This document shows, in pieces, positions 45,981 through 58,607 of a stretch of 64,000 bases of DNA; the stretch's first letter is position 1; every line of letters starts with the position of its first letter. The DNA is taken from positions 97,170-161,169 of the forward strand of contig KN832561.1 of NCBI GenBank assembly GCA_000827205.1. The letters run 5' to 3'. The DNA comes from Plicaturopsis crispa FD-325 SS-3. Taxonomy: Eukaryota; Basidiomycota; Agaricomycetes; Amylocorticiales; Amylocorticiaceae. The notes beneath the pieces are model-generated. The model was not told where the DNA came from. It ran no database searches and saw only the letters and a program-made list of their open reading frames with translations. The position numbers and the translations under genes are program-made.

Positions 45981-47275
45981 GGCGTTATGAATGGCGCGTA
46001 TGCGGCTCGTAACAGTGAAGCTCGGCGATGTGAAAGACGAGGGATGAAATGAGCGCAAAGAGGATCTGGGGAACTTCAACATGTACACGGTCTTATAAAG
46101 AGTCGCGGCTCGCGGCGAGTCTGCTACTTATCATGGCGAACGTTTGGCGATTACTGATCATCTCAGTCAGCGCTTGCGCGTCGTGGGCTTTATAAGATTG
46201 TCGTGATCGTGTACAGCCCGCGAAAAGGCGGTATTCAAGGAAATCTAGTTACAGGCTTGCCGGTAAGTGCCACTGCATGGGAAGTGTCCTGGTACTCAAT
46301 CATAATGGACATGATATTCAATTTCAAGCAAATGCGAAAGATAGACGGTGTTGAACGCTGTGGAATACACGTTTATATCGTGGACGAGAGGTACATAAAC
46401 ACCAGGGGGATACGGAGCGAGAAATTGTGGCCGCACCCTGCTAAGCGAGACAGAGCACCGCGAAAAACATGGCAGGGATAAGATAAGATCAGTCGCATGT
46501 CAGTCGCATTCAGGCCGTTCCTTTGACATGATCTGATAAACACTGCGAGCTCACATACGCACCACACGGCGGCTGACATCGACACCTCTCCGGCGTATGT
46601 CCTCCCAGGGAAGTCGGTGTGTAATAGCGGCGTGCACTCAGAGCCGCGGGACGTGCGCGTCAGGACGAACCGATGACGAACACGGCGTGAACAGCCTGAT
46701 AAAAGCTAGCCGGTGTCAATCAGTTCAAAGTGTACAGCGAGAAGGAACACGAGAAAACACAAACAAAAAAGTACAATTTCCGGCTCCGTGTAGCCCACGG
46801 CTCCCACTGTGTGTGGTCGGTTCGTCACATGGTATTCATCGCACGACTACCGTCGTCGTACCTTTTGCATCCTTAGTCCTCCCCGAATAACGCCTTGTAC
46901 AATCATCCATGGAACTAAAATGGGGTGGTCAGAGTAGATTTGGATTTTGTTTAGGGCACTGGTCGAGCCCTCAACGACAGCCGTGCCAGTACGTTGATGC
47001 CGTTGAGCTGCGGCCAAGGCGAAACAGGAGGTTTTTCATGGTGAAGTGTGCTGTACGACACCGAGGAGAGGGCCCTGTCGTCGAACGTATATGCAGGGAT
47101 CCGTACGAAGGAAGAGACGGCGGAGGTTTGGCGGAGGTGAATTTCGCGTCGGTACATGTGCGCGTGAGGCGTGAGAATATTGGACCGCGCCGATTTCCAG
47201 GCGCGTAACTTCGACGCTGTCTTTGTGGCGCTCTTCGCTGTTTCGCAGTACACAGTACGGACGCTGGAGGCCCCC
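45981..47275. other. Intergenic region between GST and the CENP-C-like gene
   Basis: About 1.3 kb. It holds TATAAG elements at about 46093 and 46188 near the GST gene. No supported gene. Homology of the cupin paralogue to its CENP-C parent starts just before its ATG, near 47255. Confidence 0.5.
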
Positions 47276-48043
47276 ATGGCAAATCCTAACCCGGAGGAAG
47301 GCATGGACGCCGCCACGAACCCCAAAGGACGCGTACTCGACTACGTTACCCACATCGAGGTTGACCGCCGCATCGCGTTCACTGCGAGCATGGTGCAGCC
47401 GCGGCCAGCGGCCAACAGCGCCTGGTCCTTCCAGAAGGTGCTCGGCGACGACGACTTCATCGCCGCCGGGCAGCTCGTCATCCCGCCCAAGGTCCGCAAG
47501 CCCACCAAGAGCGCGAAGGACAACACTTATGTGCGTCTCCTCTTTTCCGCGCCACTCACTTATTGCCCAATTAATGATATCTCGCGTGCTCACGGAACAA
47601 GTGAACAGGTATTCTACGTGATCGAGGGGGCCGTGAATGTCACGGTGCACAAGACGTCGCTGGTCGTCGCGACGGGCGGGATGTTCCTGATCCCGCGCGG
47701 GAACACGTATTCTATCGAGGCCATATCGGAGCGCGACGCAAAGCTCTTCTTTACGCAGGCGCGCAAGGTGCCTGCGAGCGAGGAGGAGGAAAAGGCGGCA
47801 TCGCGTGGGCCGAAACGGCATTCCAGTACTCCTGTACCAGTGGAACCGACAGTGAGTGTGCCGGTGGCTCCGACATCGAGTGCGCCTGCGTCACCGAGCT
47901 CGAGTTTAGGCGATAAAGGTGGGGAGAAAGATAAATCAAGAGAGGGGAAAACGAAGCGCGCTGTCTCGAGGCTCAAAGGCGCACGACTGTGGTTTGCACG
48001 CGTACGTGCGAGTTCAGTCCGTCGTCTTTGTCGCTCTGCGTAG
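47276..48043 (+). CDS. CENP-C paralogue reduced to the cupin dimerisation domain
   Basis: Predicted 229 aa from exons 47276-47530 and 47609-48043. Nearly all of its length aligns with the C-terminal cupin of CENP-C at 37408-39199: GRVLDYVTHIEVDRRIAFTA, NSAWSFQKVLGDDDFIAAGQ, VFYVIEGAVNVTVHKTSL, GGMFLIPRGNTYSIEAIS, ERDAKLFFTQARKV. The intron is in the same place (after DNTY) but is 78 nt and has no stop, so retention would also keep the frame. The CENP-C motif and the N-terminal and acidic parts are absent. The start Met sits where the parent has Val (ETPVA against EAPMA), so a GTG to ATG change may have made the start. Many substitutions are conservative and the frame is intact, which points to a working gene. 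The Ser/Pro/Val-rich tail runs longer than the parent's. Role unknown. Confidence 0.85.
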   Translation: MANPNPEEGMDAATNPKGRVLDYVTHIEVDRRIAFTASMVQPRPAANSAWSFQKVLGDDDFIAAGQLVIPPKVRKPTKSAKDNTYVRLLFSAPLTYCPINDISRAHGTSEQVFYVIEGAVNVTVHKTSLVVATGGMFLIPRGNTYSIEAISERDAKLFFTQARKVPASEEEEKAASRGPKRHSSTPVPVEPTVSVPVAPTSSAPASPSSSLGDKGGEKDKSREGKTKRAVSRLKGARLWFARVRASSVRRLCRSA

Positions 48044-48352
48044 TCCATGTTTTCCTTCTCCCCAATCCGAGTCTTCTTTCTACCCAATCTTACCATCGTC
48101 CAGCTTCAACCTCGTCATATCGAAAGAACGACAGCATCTTTCCACGAACCATTGTGCTTAGGTTCATACTCTCGAGCTCTGACTCTCACGAGTATATATA
48201 CTGCGCGCGACCCGTGCAACTGAAAGCCCCACTTTGCCTCAACTTTGCCTGCAATGCCTGTTGCGGACAATTCACGGTCGCGGAGATGAGAACGCACATC
48301 CCGCGGAGGTATGCCACGTGGCATCGTCGGGGGTAATTTTGCATCAATCCTA
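48044..48352. other. 3' flank of the CENP-C-like gene up to the transposon
   Basis: About 310 bp, with no gene. It ends at the TA that borders the transposon (48351-48352). Confidence 0.5.
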
Positions 48353-48733
48353 GTCTGAACCAACTTATCGGTGGCGCGGTAGGGGGGTACATTCGGTGTC
48401 TTTTCGGTTATCCGGTACGGTGCATGTGGCTGAAGGGACTCAGTCGCGTCGCGTTCACCAGCTATTCTATATCCTCGATCCTTGATCCTCTCGCTCGTAG
48501 GCCGAGATGTTACTCCTGCCATGAAGGGTACGTGACTGCATCTGGCAGAGCAACAAGCCGGTAACCGCGCGACTCGGAAGTACTTGTGAGCTGAGACTAG
48601 TCTGAAGGTGTGTAGTCGCGGATGAAGCTCTTATGAACTGTTGTTGATCGTTCGTCTAGACCAATGCGTTTCGCTGAGGACGGTGTGCCACCATCTGAAG
48701 CCGTTCAGTAACTATTCCGTAATTATTCGAAGG
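48353..48733 (+). repeat. Left terminal inverted repeat of the transposon
   Basis: Inverted match to 50190-50570 along its whole visible length; runs into the N tract. Confidence 0.85.
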
Positions 48734-49191
48734 NNNNNNNNNNNNNNNNNNNNNNNNNNNNNNNNNNNNNNNNNNNNNNNNNNNNNNNNNNNNNNNNNNN
48801 NNNNNNNNNNNNNNNNNNNNNNNNNNNNNNNNNNNNNNNNNNNNNNNNNNNNNNNNNNNNNNNNNNNNNNNNNNNNNNNNNNNNNNNNNNNNNNNNNNNN
48901 NNNNNNNNNNNNNNNNNNNNNNNNNNNNNNNNNNNNNNNNNNNNNNNNNNNNNNNNNNNNNNNNNNNNNNNNNNNNNNNNNNNNNNNNNNNNNNNNNNNN
49001 NNNNNNNNNNNNNNNNNNNNNNNNNNNNNNNNNNNNNNNNNNNNNNNNNNNNNNNNNNNNNNNNNNNNNNNNNNNNNNNNNNNNNNNNNNNNNNNNNNNN
49101 NNNNNNNNNNNNNNNNNNNNNNNNNNNNNNNNNNNNNNNNNNNNNNNNNNNNNNNNNNNNNNNNNNNNNNNNNNNNNNNNNNNNNNNNNNN
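48734..49191. other. Assembly gap (458 N)
   Basis: Unknown bases inside the transposon. Its true size is not known; frames that cross it are meaningless. Confidence 0.99.
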
Positions 49192-49415
49192 GTCAGCAAA
49201 GGAGACTACATCAATCCTCTGCAGTTCAAACCGAGTTCAAACTTCAGAGGGTCGTCGCAAAGTGGGCCGCCGCAGGAGGCTGGAAACTTCATCATGCACG
49301 CCGAGGAAGATTTAGCTTGAGGCTGCTCTCGCAATCGAAACAGTCGCGTTTATAGGCGGACGACGCTGTAAGTGACCGCTCTCAGGCTGTGTACAACTTA
49401 GTCTCCTTTGCTGAC
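49192..49415. repeat. Nested small element with 17-bp inverted ends
   Basis: GTCAGCAAAGGAGACTA at 49192-49208 is the inverted complement of 49399-49415. The 224-nt span could be a MITE inserted in the larger transposon. The left border touches the gap, so a target-site duplication cannot be judged. Confidence 0.55.
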
Positions 49416-49458
49416 CTAATAGAGCATGATAGTCGATGCTCTATATAAGGTCTGCCCC

Positions 49459-49493
49459 AACTTATCGGTGGCGCGGTAGGGGGGTACATTCGG
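49459..49493 (+). repeat. Third, short copy of the transposon end sequence
   Basis: AACTTATCGGTGGCGCGGTA followed by GGGGGTACATTCGG repeats the outer end of the 381-bp arms, inside the element. It may be a leftover of another insertion or an internal duplication. Confidence 0.8.
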
Positions 49494-50189
49494 CATTCGG
49501 AACCTCCGACACTGCTCTCGAGATCTAGAGTCGAGAGAGGCCCCATGGAGGAGGCGCAGGGCCCGTGTAGTATGTACTTTCGAAGATGCCATTAAATTTA
49601 AGTACTAGTATGTTTCGAGGATGCAAAGTGAAGCATTGACTTAGACTATGCCATTTGAGTAATCATAAGCACTCGAAACAATTGAATACTATTCGAACCG
49701 TGACGCATGGCCCTACTGCCTCGTTGGCACGTCGTTTCATGCGTCAAACATTCCAAATAGCGTAGGCTGTCGTCGTACGGCGAGAGGGTAGCGGGTCCTG
49801 CCGCTGCATTGAATCGTTAGTTGATGCTGTCTGATAACTGAGACTTGGAGAAACGTACAATCACACTGAGAAGGAGCCTGTACGAGCAGAGAGGCAACCG
49901 TGATGTGCTGCCATCATCCGATCCTGCCTTCTCTGTCACAGTACTCCTCGTTAACCCTCGGCACGAAGAGTGCAGTGGATGCGGCGCAGTTGTTGCTGTT
50001 GCGTTTCGAGACGAACGCGCTATCTCGAGCGCGACGCATCACTTTTGAAGGACATTTGACGGATACTCGGGTGATTTCTCGATGATGAGATGACGCTGTC
50101 GTCGGGAATTGAGTGTCGAGTCGTTAGTAGTAGTCAACGCCAAATGCGCACCAGTTTTGTCTCCGCGTGTACGCGTTAGTAGCATATTT

Positions 50190-50570
50190 CCTTCGAATAA
50201 TTACGGAATAGTTACTGAACGGCTTCAGATGGTGGCACACCGTCCTCAGCGAAACGCATTGGTCTAGACGAACGATCAACAACAGTTCATAAGAGCTTCA
50301 TCCGCGACTACACACCTTCAGACTAGTCTCAGCTCACAAGTACTTCCGAGTCGCGCGGTTACCGGCTTGTTGCTCTGCCAGATGCAGTCACGTACCCTTC
50401 ATGGCAGGAGTAACATCTCGGCCTACGAGCGAGAGGATCAAGGATCGAGGATATAGAATAGCTGGTGAACGCGACGCGACTGAGTCCCTTCAGCCACATG
50501 CACCGTACCGGATAACCGAAAAGACACCGAATGTACCCCCCTACCGCGCCACCGATAAGTTGGTTCAGAC
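50190..50570 (-). repeat. Right terminal inverted repeat of the transposon
   Basis: Inverted match to 48353-48733; followed by TA at 50571-50572. Confidence 0.85.
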
Positions 50571-50981
50571 TATGTACAACTTGGCGAAGAATTTGTGTTG
50601 ATGCTTACCCCAGATCCCCGAAACGGGCCTTATTTTGCGTGGACACACAAGGACATCTCTTCCTCCACCAAACGGCCAGGAAGTCAATCTCGGGCCGTGA
50701 CTTAGAGTTATAGCGTTATAATGATGCTTACCCCGAGCGGCCTCCGTGCCCTCCGAGAGACCTTCAAGGTCGTCCCTATAAAGGACGAATGCAGTTGCAG
50801 ATCTACCGCAATCAACCCACATAAAGCCCTACACCTTTAAATTATACTGGAAAGGGACAACAATCCGGACGATCAAGCCGCTCTACGCGTCTAATTCCTA
50901 TGGTATGCAGTCAACCCCAGATTCGAGTCCAGCTACTAACATCACACTACCCTCTAGCTGCAACAGCAAACAGCACCGAAC
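50571..50981. promoter_or_regulatory. Esterase promoter with 5' UTR intron
   Basis: A TATA-like CCCTATAAAGG lies at about 50774-50784. A likely intron in the leader runs from GTATGC at 50903 to CTCTAG at 50957, with a perfect branch-site CTACTAAC at about 50933-50940. The gene starts at 50982. Confidence 0.55.
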
Positions 50982-53969
<2,988 letters not shown>

Positions 53970-54559
53970 GTGGACAGCACTTGGAATGACTCGGACTCCT
54001 GCTCGAACTTTTTGCTACATCCTTGGACACGGATGGACGATACTTACATGTTAAAAAGATCGTGACTCATGTCACCCACACTCGTTTACTTATTTATATG
54101 AAATTATTCGAGTCGTTCTCATTACTTGCTCATCGCATTCCACAAAGCAAGTCCGGCGCACCTGCGGGGCGCCACACACTGCACAGCGACACCTTTCCAT
54201 AAATATTGGATCTCCGCGACGAAAGGATTGTTGAAACAAACGGAGTCTGGGGCGTGGGAAACTCCACTTCCGGACGCGTGGGCAGAGGCACGGTGCTCCT
54301 CGACGCCGTCTTTTTCATTGACAGGTTGCCGCTCGTCGCTGTTTCTCGGTCTACTCTGCTTTTTATATATCCTGTCGTTCGCCGCATACCCTAGGCTATA
54401 CATACATCCTGTTGCACACAATATTGCCCCCAGCGCCCAACTTCTTTGGAGAGAATCGGACCGAGACAAGCCACCCCCGCGACGACCATCCCCATCGACT
54501 TTCGAACGCGTTCTGTGCACAAAAACGCGTCTTAGAGCCTCTTATTAGGGTGCTGAACG
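53970..54559. other. Intergenic region
   Basis: About 590 bp with no supported gene. It contains the promoter of the next gene and the 3' flank of the esterase. A 132-codon frame on the minus strand (54122-54520) has a hydrophobic stretch but no recognisable family. Confidence 0.45.
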
Positions 54560-57500
54560 ATGCCGACGCCGACGCCTTCGCGATATAGCCGTGCGCTGAG
54601 CCCGTCGCTCTCTGCGAGCTCGTCGCACGCGCTTACAATCAATCAGCAGCAGAAATTGAATGTTGTGACGCGTCTCGCCATCGAGGGGCAAGCAAAGCAG
54701 GGAAAGGATGGCGCGAATATCAAGATGTATTTGAAGGTGCGAGGATTTTACCTCTCCAAAAGTCGCTGGGTTGACGCGCTCACAATATAGCTCTCGTTAC
54801 CGATGGACAGCGTGTCTCCTGGGTCAACCATCCAGCTGTTTCCAGGTAAGTTTGCGCGCTCATTCACAGTGCGTGAGGCATCTAACTCTCGTTCAGAGGA
54901 GAACGTGAAAATCTTGACCTCTCAAGTCCATCCTATCGACAGCAATTCCGTCCCGTACAATTTCTCGTCCACGACTTGCCCTCTATTGCACAACGCGGCA
55001 CGAGCCCTGAACCTTCCCGCACGCTCTCCGCACTCGTATATGACCGTTTTCGGAATCCCTGCCTCATCCTCTGTCCGGTCCTCCTCAAGCCGCTCGCAGT
55101 CCTCCCCCACTAACGGTATCCTAGTCCCACCGCTGGATGATAGATACACCGGCCATATTCTCGTCTCGGGATACAACGTCTCATATGTACTCCCCAAAGA
55201 ATTTCCACCGGTAGACGACACTAACAGCGTAACACGGACGCCCTCGATGTACAAAGGCAGGCGCTCCTCTATCGGCGACCGCAATTCCATGCAATTCATG
55301 GCTGCCATCGACCTATGGGTCCCGTATGTCTGTCGACCTCCCCGAGCACCATATCTCGTAAGTACACCGTGGCGTGCCTACCTATCTCACGCTGACGCCC
55401 TCACAGCTGTCGATCCCAACACCACGGTGCCTCTCAAACCAAATCAAGCTGCGGATATTCCCACCGACGAATCCCGCGACGTCGTTCGCGTCGCTCTCGT
55501 CCGCGGAGGATGACGCGGGCTCGTGGGACCTCACCGCCGACCCACACGTTACCCGCGCAGCCTCCGCACGCCCGTCGCGCACGACCTCGTACACGCACTT
55601 TGCGGACGACGAGTCGAGCGACTCGTCGGCCACGGCCGGTCTTGGCGAGGGCTGTGGGATACAGGGCACGTTCCCAAGCGCCGAGCGCATCCGCGTGCGA
55701 TGGGCGTCGCCCATGAAGACGGTGAATGTGCCGGGGAGCGACGGTCGACGGCAGGTCGGGGTGGATAACGCGAAGGGCGAGATGACCTGCACTGTTCTGG
55801 GAAGAGAGGCCGACGGTGTGGTGATGAATGTCGAGTACAAGGGGACATGCAAGGGGATTTGGTTTCCTGGAGTTGCCACGATGCTCGGCATGGATGTCGG
55901 ACTTGAGGCGAAAGGCTCGAAAGTAGACTGGCTAAATGCTGACTCGAGCTGGTCTGTCAGTGGCGGATCTGGATACACGGGATTCGACGTTGGCGCGCCG
56001 TCTCGGAATCACTCCAGGCAGTCCTCGCCAGAGGCGCCCAAGTTGAATGTCCATCCATCTACTCCAGGATCGAGGCAGCCGCCGTCCGGCATCCCGACGC
56101 GATACAACTCCAATTCTTCCACCTCATCAACGACCTCGCTGCTCAGAGCTCCACTTCCTGCTCAAAATGTTGCAGAATACTCTTTCGAGGGGTCCCAGAC
56201 CTCTTCCGGCTTGTCGGAAACGATTTCCTCCCTTGGCTCCATGGCCCCTTCTACCCCGAACAGTGAGAGCCAGAGCAGAATACCCTCCACAAATGGCGAC
56301 ACAGCCACACCAACACCCGCCGCCCCTGTTACACTACATCTGAACATGAACGACCTCTTACCACCGTCCAAGAACTCGTTCACATTCACAATCTCCGGAA
56401 CCATCCTCGTAACGCCGCGCGCACGCGGCCGCACATCCGACCACGACGCGCCGGACACCGAGCCCCTCGTCCTTCCGCGGTTCACCGTCCTCGCCGCGCG
56501 CGACGAGTCCACCTCTGTGCTAGTGCGCAATGATGTCGACGCGTGCACCGTGGAGGTGTACAACGCGTCCGGCGACATCCGCGACGCGCAGACGCGCAAA
56601 ACCGTCCTGCAGAGAGGCGGGCTCACACGGTGTGGCTCCGACGGTGGGCGCATCGCACTACGCTCGCTCCAACCCCCCGCGCGGCAGGAGGATGCGCAGA
56701 CGCCACAAGGGCGTGCGCGTACTGTGAGTACCAACGGGAATGGGCATAGCCATAGTCGGGCTTCGTCTATGAACTCCCTCCGACCATCGTACGGTGTCCT
56801 CTCGGGACGGCCCAGGCGAGACGGTCCCTTGATGATTCCATACGTCGTTGCTACGGTCACACCACTGCTCACCGGCGACTGTCCGTTTCCGGACGCATAC
56901 GCCGTGCGCATATGCCTTCCTGCACCAGCCGAAGCGGAGTCTGACTGGCTGGAGTTCGGCCTGGCGCAGCCCAATCTGTCTGGGTCGACTGCGACTGCTG
57001 CGACTGCCCGACCGCCGCGCGTGGAGGTGGCGAGCGCCAGCCTGGACGGTGTGCCTGTTCGGTTCGAGACGACGGCTGCTGTCAAGCAGGAGGATACTGG
57101 CGAGAATTTCTCGCAATTGGATGTGCCGTTTGAGCAGCTCAGTGGAAAGGAGTGGGTTAGCTGGGTGCGCGTGCATGTCGGTGAGGTGGGCGGCGGTCAA
57201 GTTGTGGTGGATTATATTGTGAGGGCCCATAACCAGGATGACGCTGATACGGGCCGAACGAGGGCGAAGGGAAAGGGCAAGGAGAAGGCATATGCCGATA
57301 TGAACGTCTTCCTGCCTTCATTCTCGCTCCCTATCGGCCGGCTAGAGGTGAATGTCGAGCAGCCAGCAGGTACGTCTTACCTTCCACTGTTTTGCTATGG
57401 TAAACTGAGCGATACTACAGGATTCGAGATCACATCCCTAAGGTCTAACTTGCCTCACCAGCACACACTCTCTTCTGCACGAAGGGTCCTCGAATATTCC

Positions 57501-58109
57501 CTCGAGGAACTATTTTATCCCCGTCTCTCTTTGCGCTTCGACCCCATATCCCCACCTCGGTCAAGTAGCAGTGCCCTGAAGGGATTTCGTGCCCTCCTCA
57601 CTACTCTTCCGCTTATGCTATCGTGTCTCCTACTGTTCTCCCTCGTAAATCTCGGGACGGAATTTCGGCACCTCAAGTCCTCGTTGGAGAGCTGCTCGAC
57701 GGTCTTGGGATCGGGCTGGGACTCTGAACCGATCACCAGGACCGTCACGAGTACCGTGTACCCTACTGGGCATGGCAGTAAATGGTGGTTTGGGGAGACG
57801 ACTATTTCGGCCACCAGTACAGAGGCAGCGTCGATGGATACACCCATGCCAACTTTCTCGGGCCCCACTCATCCCGATCCAACACACGTAGAGCCAGCAT
57901 CCCCAGCACCAACCCCCACCCCATCTCCGGCTTTCCAGATGCCAAACTCCCTTCTCCCCATCCACGACTTCCCCTTCCCGTGGCCCTTACATTTCAAGCT
58001 TCCTGACCTCAAGGTCCCACGCGTCAGCGTTGACGCTGTCCTGAATGGCGTGGGCCTCGTCTGGCAGGTCTTCCGGAAGGTTTATCATTATCCGCTGGAC
58101 CCTCCTTGA
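54560..58109 (+). CDS. Large hypothetical protein with one membrane segment
   Basis: Roughly 1,060 aa in six exons, from ATG 54560 (MPTPTPSRYSRALSPSLSAS) to the stop at 58107-58109. Introns start near 54736, 54846, 55359 and 57370. No family is recognised. The N-terminal half has a basic, Ser-rich start, a KLNVVTRLAIEGQAKQGKDG helix, and beta-rich stretches (HILVSGYNVSYVLPKEFPP, IRVRWASPMKTVNVPG, GDGRRQVGV-like). The middle (about 430-520) is Ser/Thr/Pro-rich and likely disordered, followed by SFTFTISGTILVTP, which recalls an immunoglobulin-like strand. Near the C-terminus is one hydrophobic helix (LLTTLPLMLSCLLLFSLVNL), then a Thr/Ser/Pro tail. One pass with a long N-terminal part suggests a tail-side membrane anchor. 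Function unknown. Confidence 0.75.
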
Positions 58110-58607
58110 TTTTATGGGTCGATCCTTCTCATTGATTTATGGTTATCGACTATGATATTTATGATGATTGGTACTTTGTTGAGACATGCATACATGTACA
58201 CTTGCGATTGATATCTCTTGCTAGTGATAGTCCAGTCGTCCTTTCCAAGTCCTCTGCCTGAGTGCATGAAAGAAAGACTTGTCGCAGATTTTTTGAGGCC
58301 GCGGCGGTAATCTCCTATTGAATTACGCAGGACTTTTGACGTGATAATTACATCGTCCGTTTTCTTTCACTCTCCTCTCGTCGCCGTCGCCTGTAGCGTC
58401 TGCTATGTCTACTTGACCCACAAACATAACTGTGAGTGCGAATTTGCGGCGCTGTCGGCGTTATTGGATGAACGCCGACCTAGCGCCACCTTGCGCCACA
58501 TCGTTGGCTAATCTGCTTACGCAGCCATTTGCAGCCGCCGTTCGTCGTCACCAAAAAGGACGGCTCTATTTATCAGATAGTTCACACCTTGCCTTTCGAC
58601 CACCACC
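58110..58607. other. Intergenic region before NFS1
   Basis: About 500 bp, AT-rich near 58120-58210. No gene seen. CT-rich stretches near 58360-58395 may belong to the NFS1 promoter. Confidence 0.45.

Larger units (their letters stand above)
48353..50570. mobile_element. DNA transposon with identical 381-bp terminal inverted repeats, TA target site
   Basis: Positions 48353-48733 and 50190-50570 are inverted copies that appear identical base for base. The outer ends start GTCTGAACCAACTTATCGG and are bordered on both sides by TA, as in the Tc1/mariner group. The left arm ends at the assembly gap, so the repeat could be longer. Known inner sequence (49192-50189) has no transposase-like frame, so this is probably a non-autonomous copy unless a gene lies in the gap. 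Identical arms suggest recent activity. Confidence 0.75.

Noticed and set aside
48641-49315. Long open frames across 48.6-49.3 kb
   Set aside because: They cross the N tract and have no meaning as proteins.
54122-54520. 132-codon minus-strand frame as a small membrane protein
   Set aside because: Overlaps the promoter of the next gene, with no family resemblance or splice support.
56162-57085. 307-codon frame on the minus strand
   Set aside because: Antisense shadow of the GC-rich coding sequence of the gene at 54560-58109.
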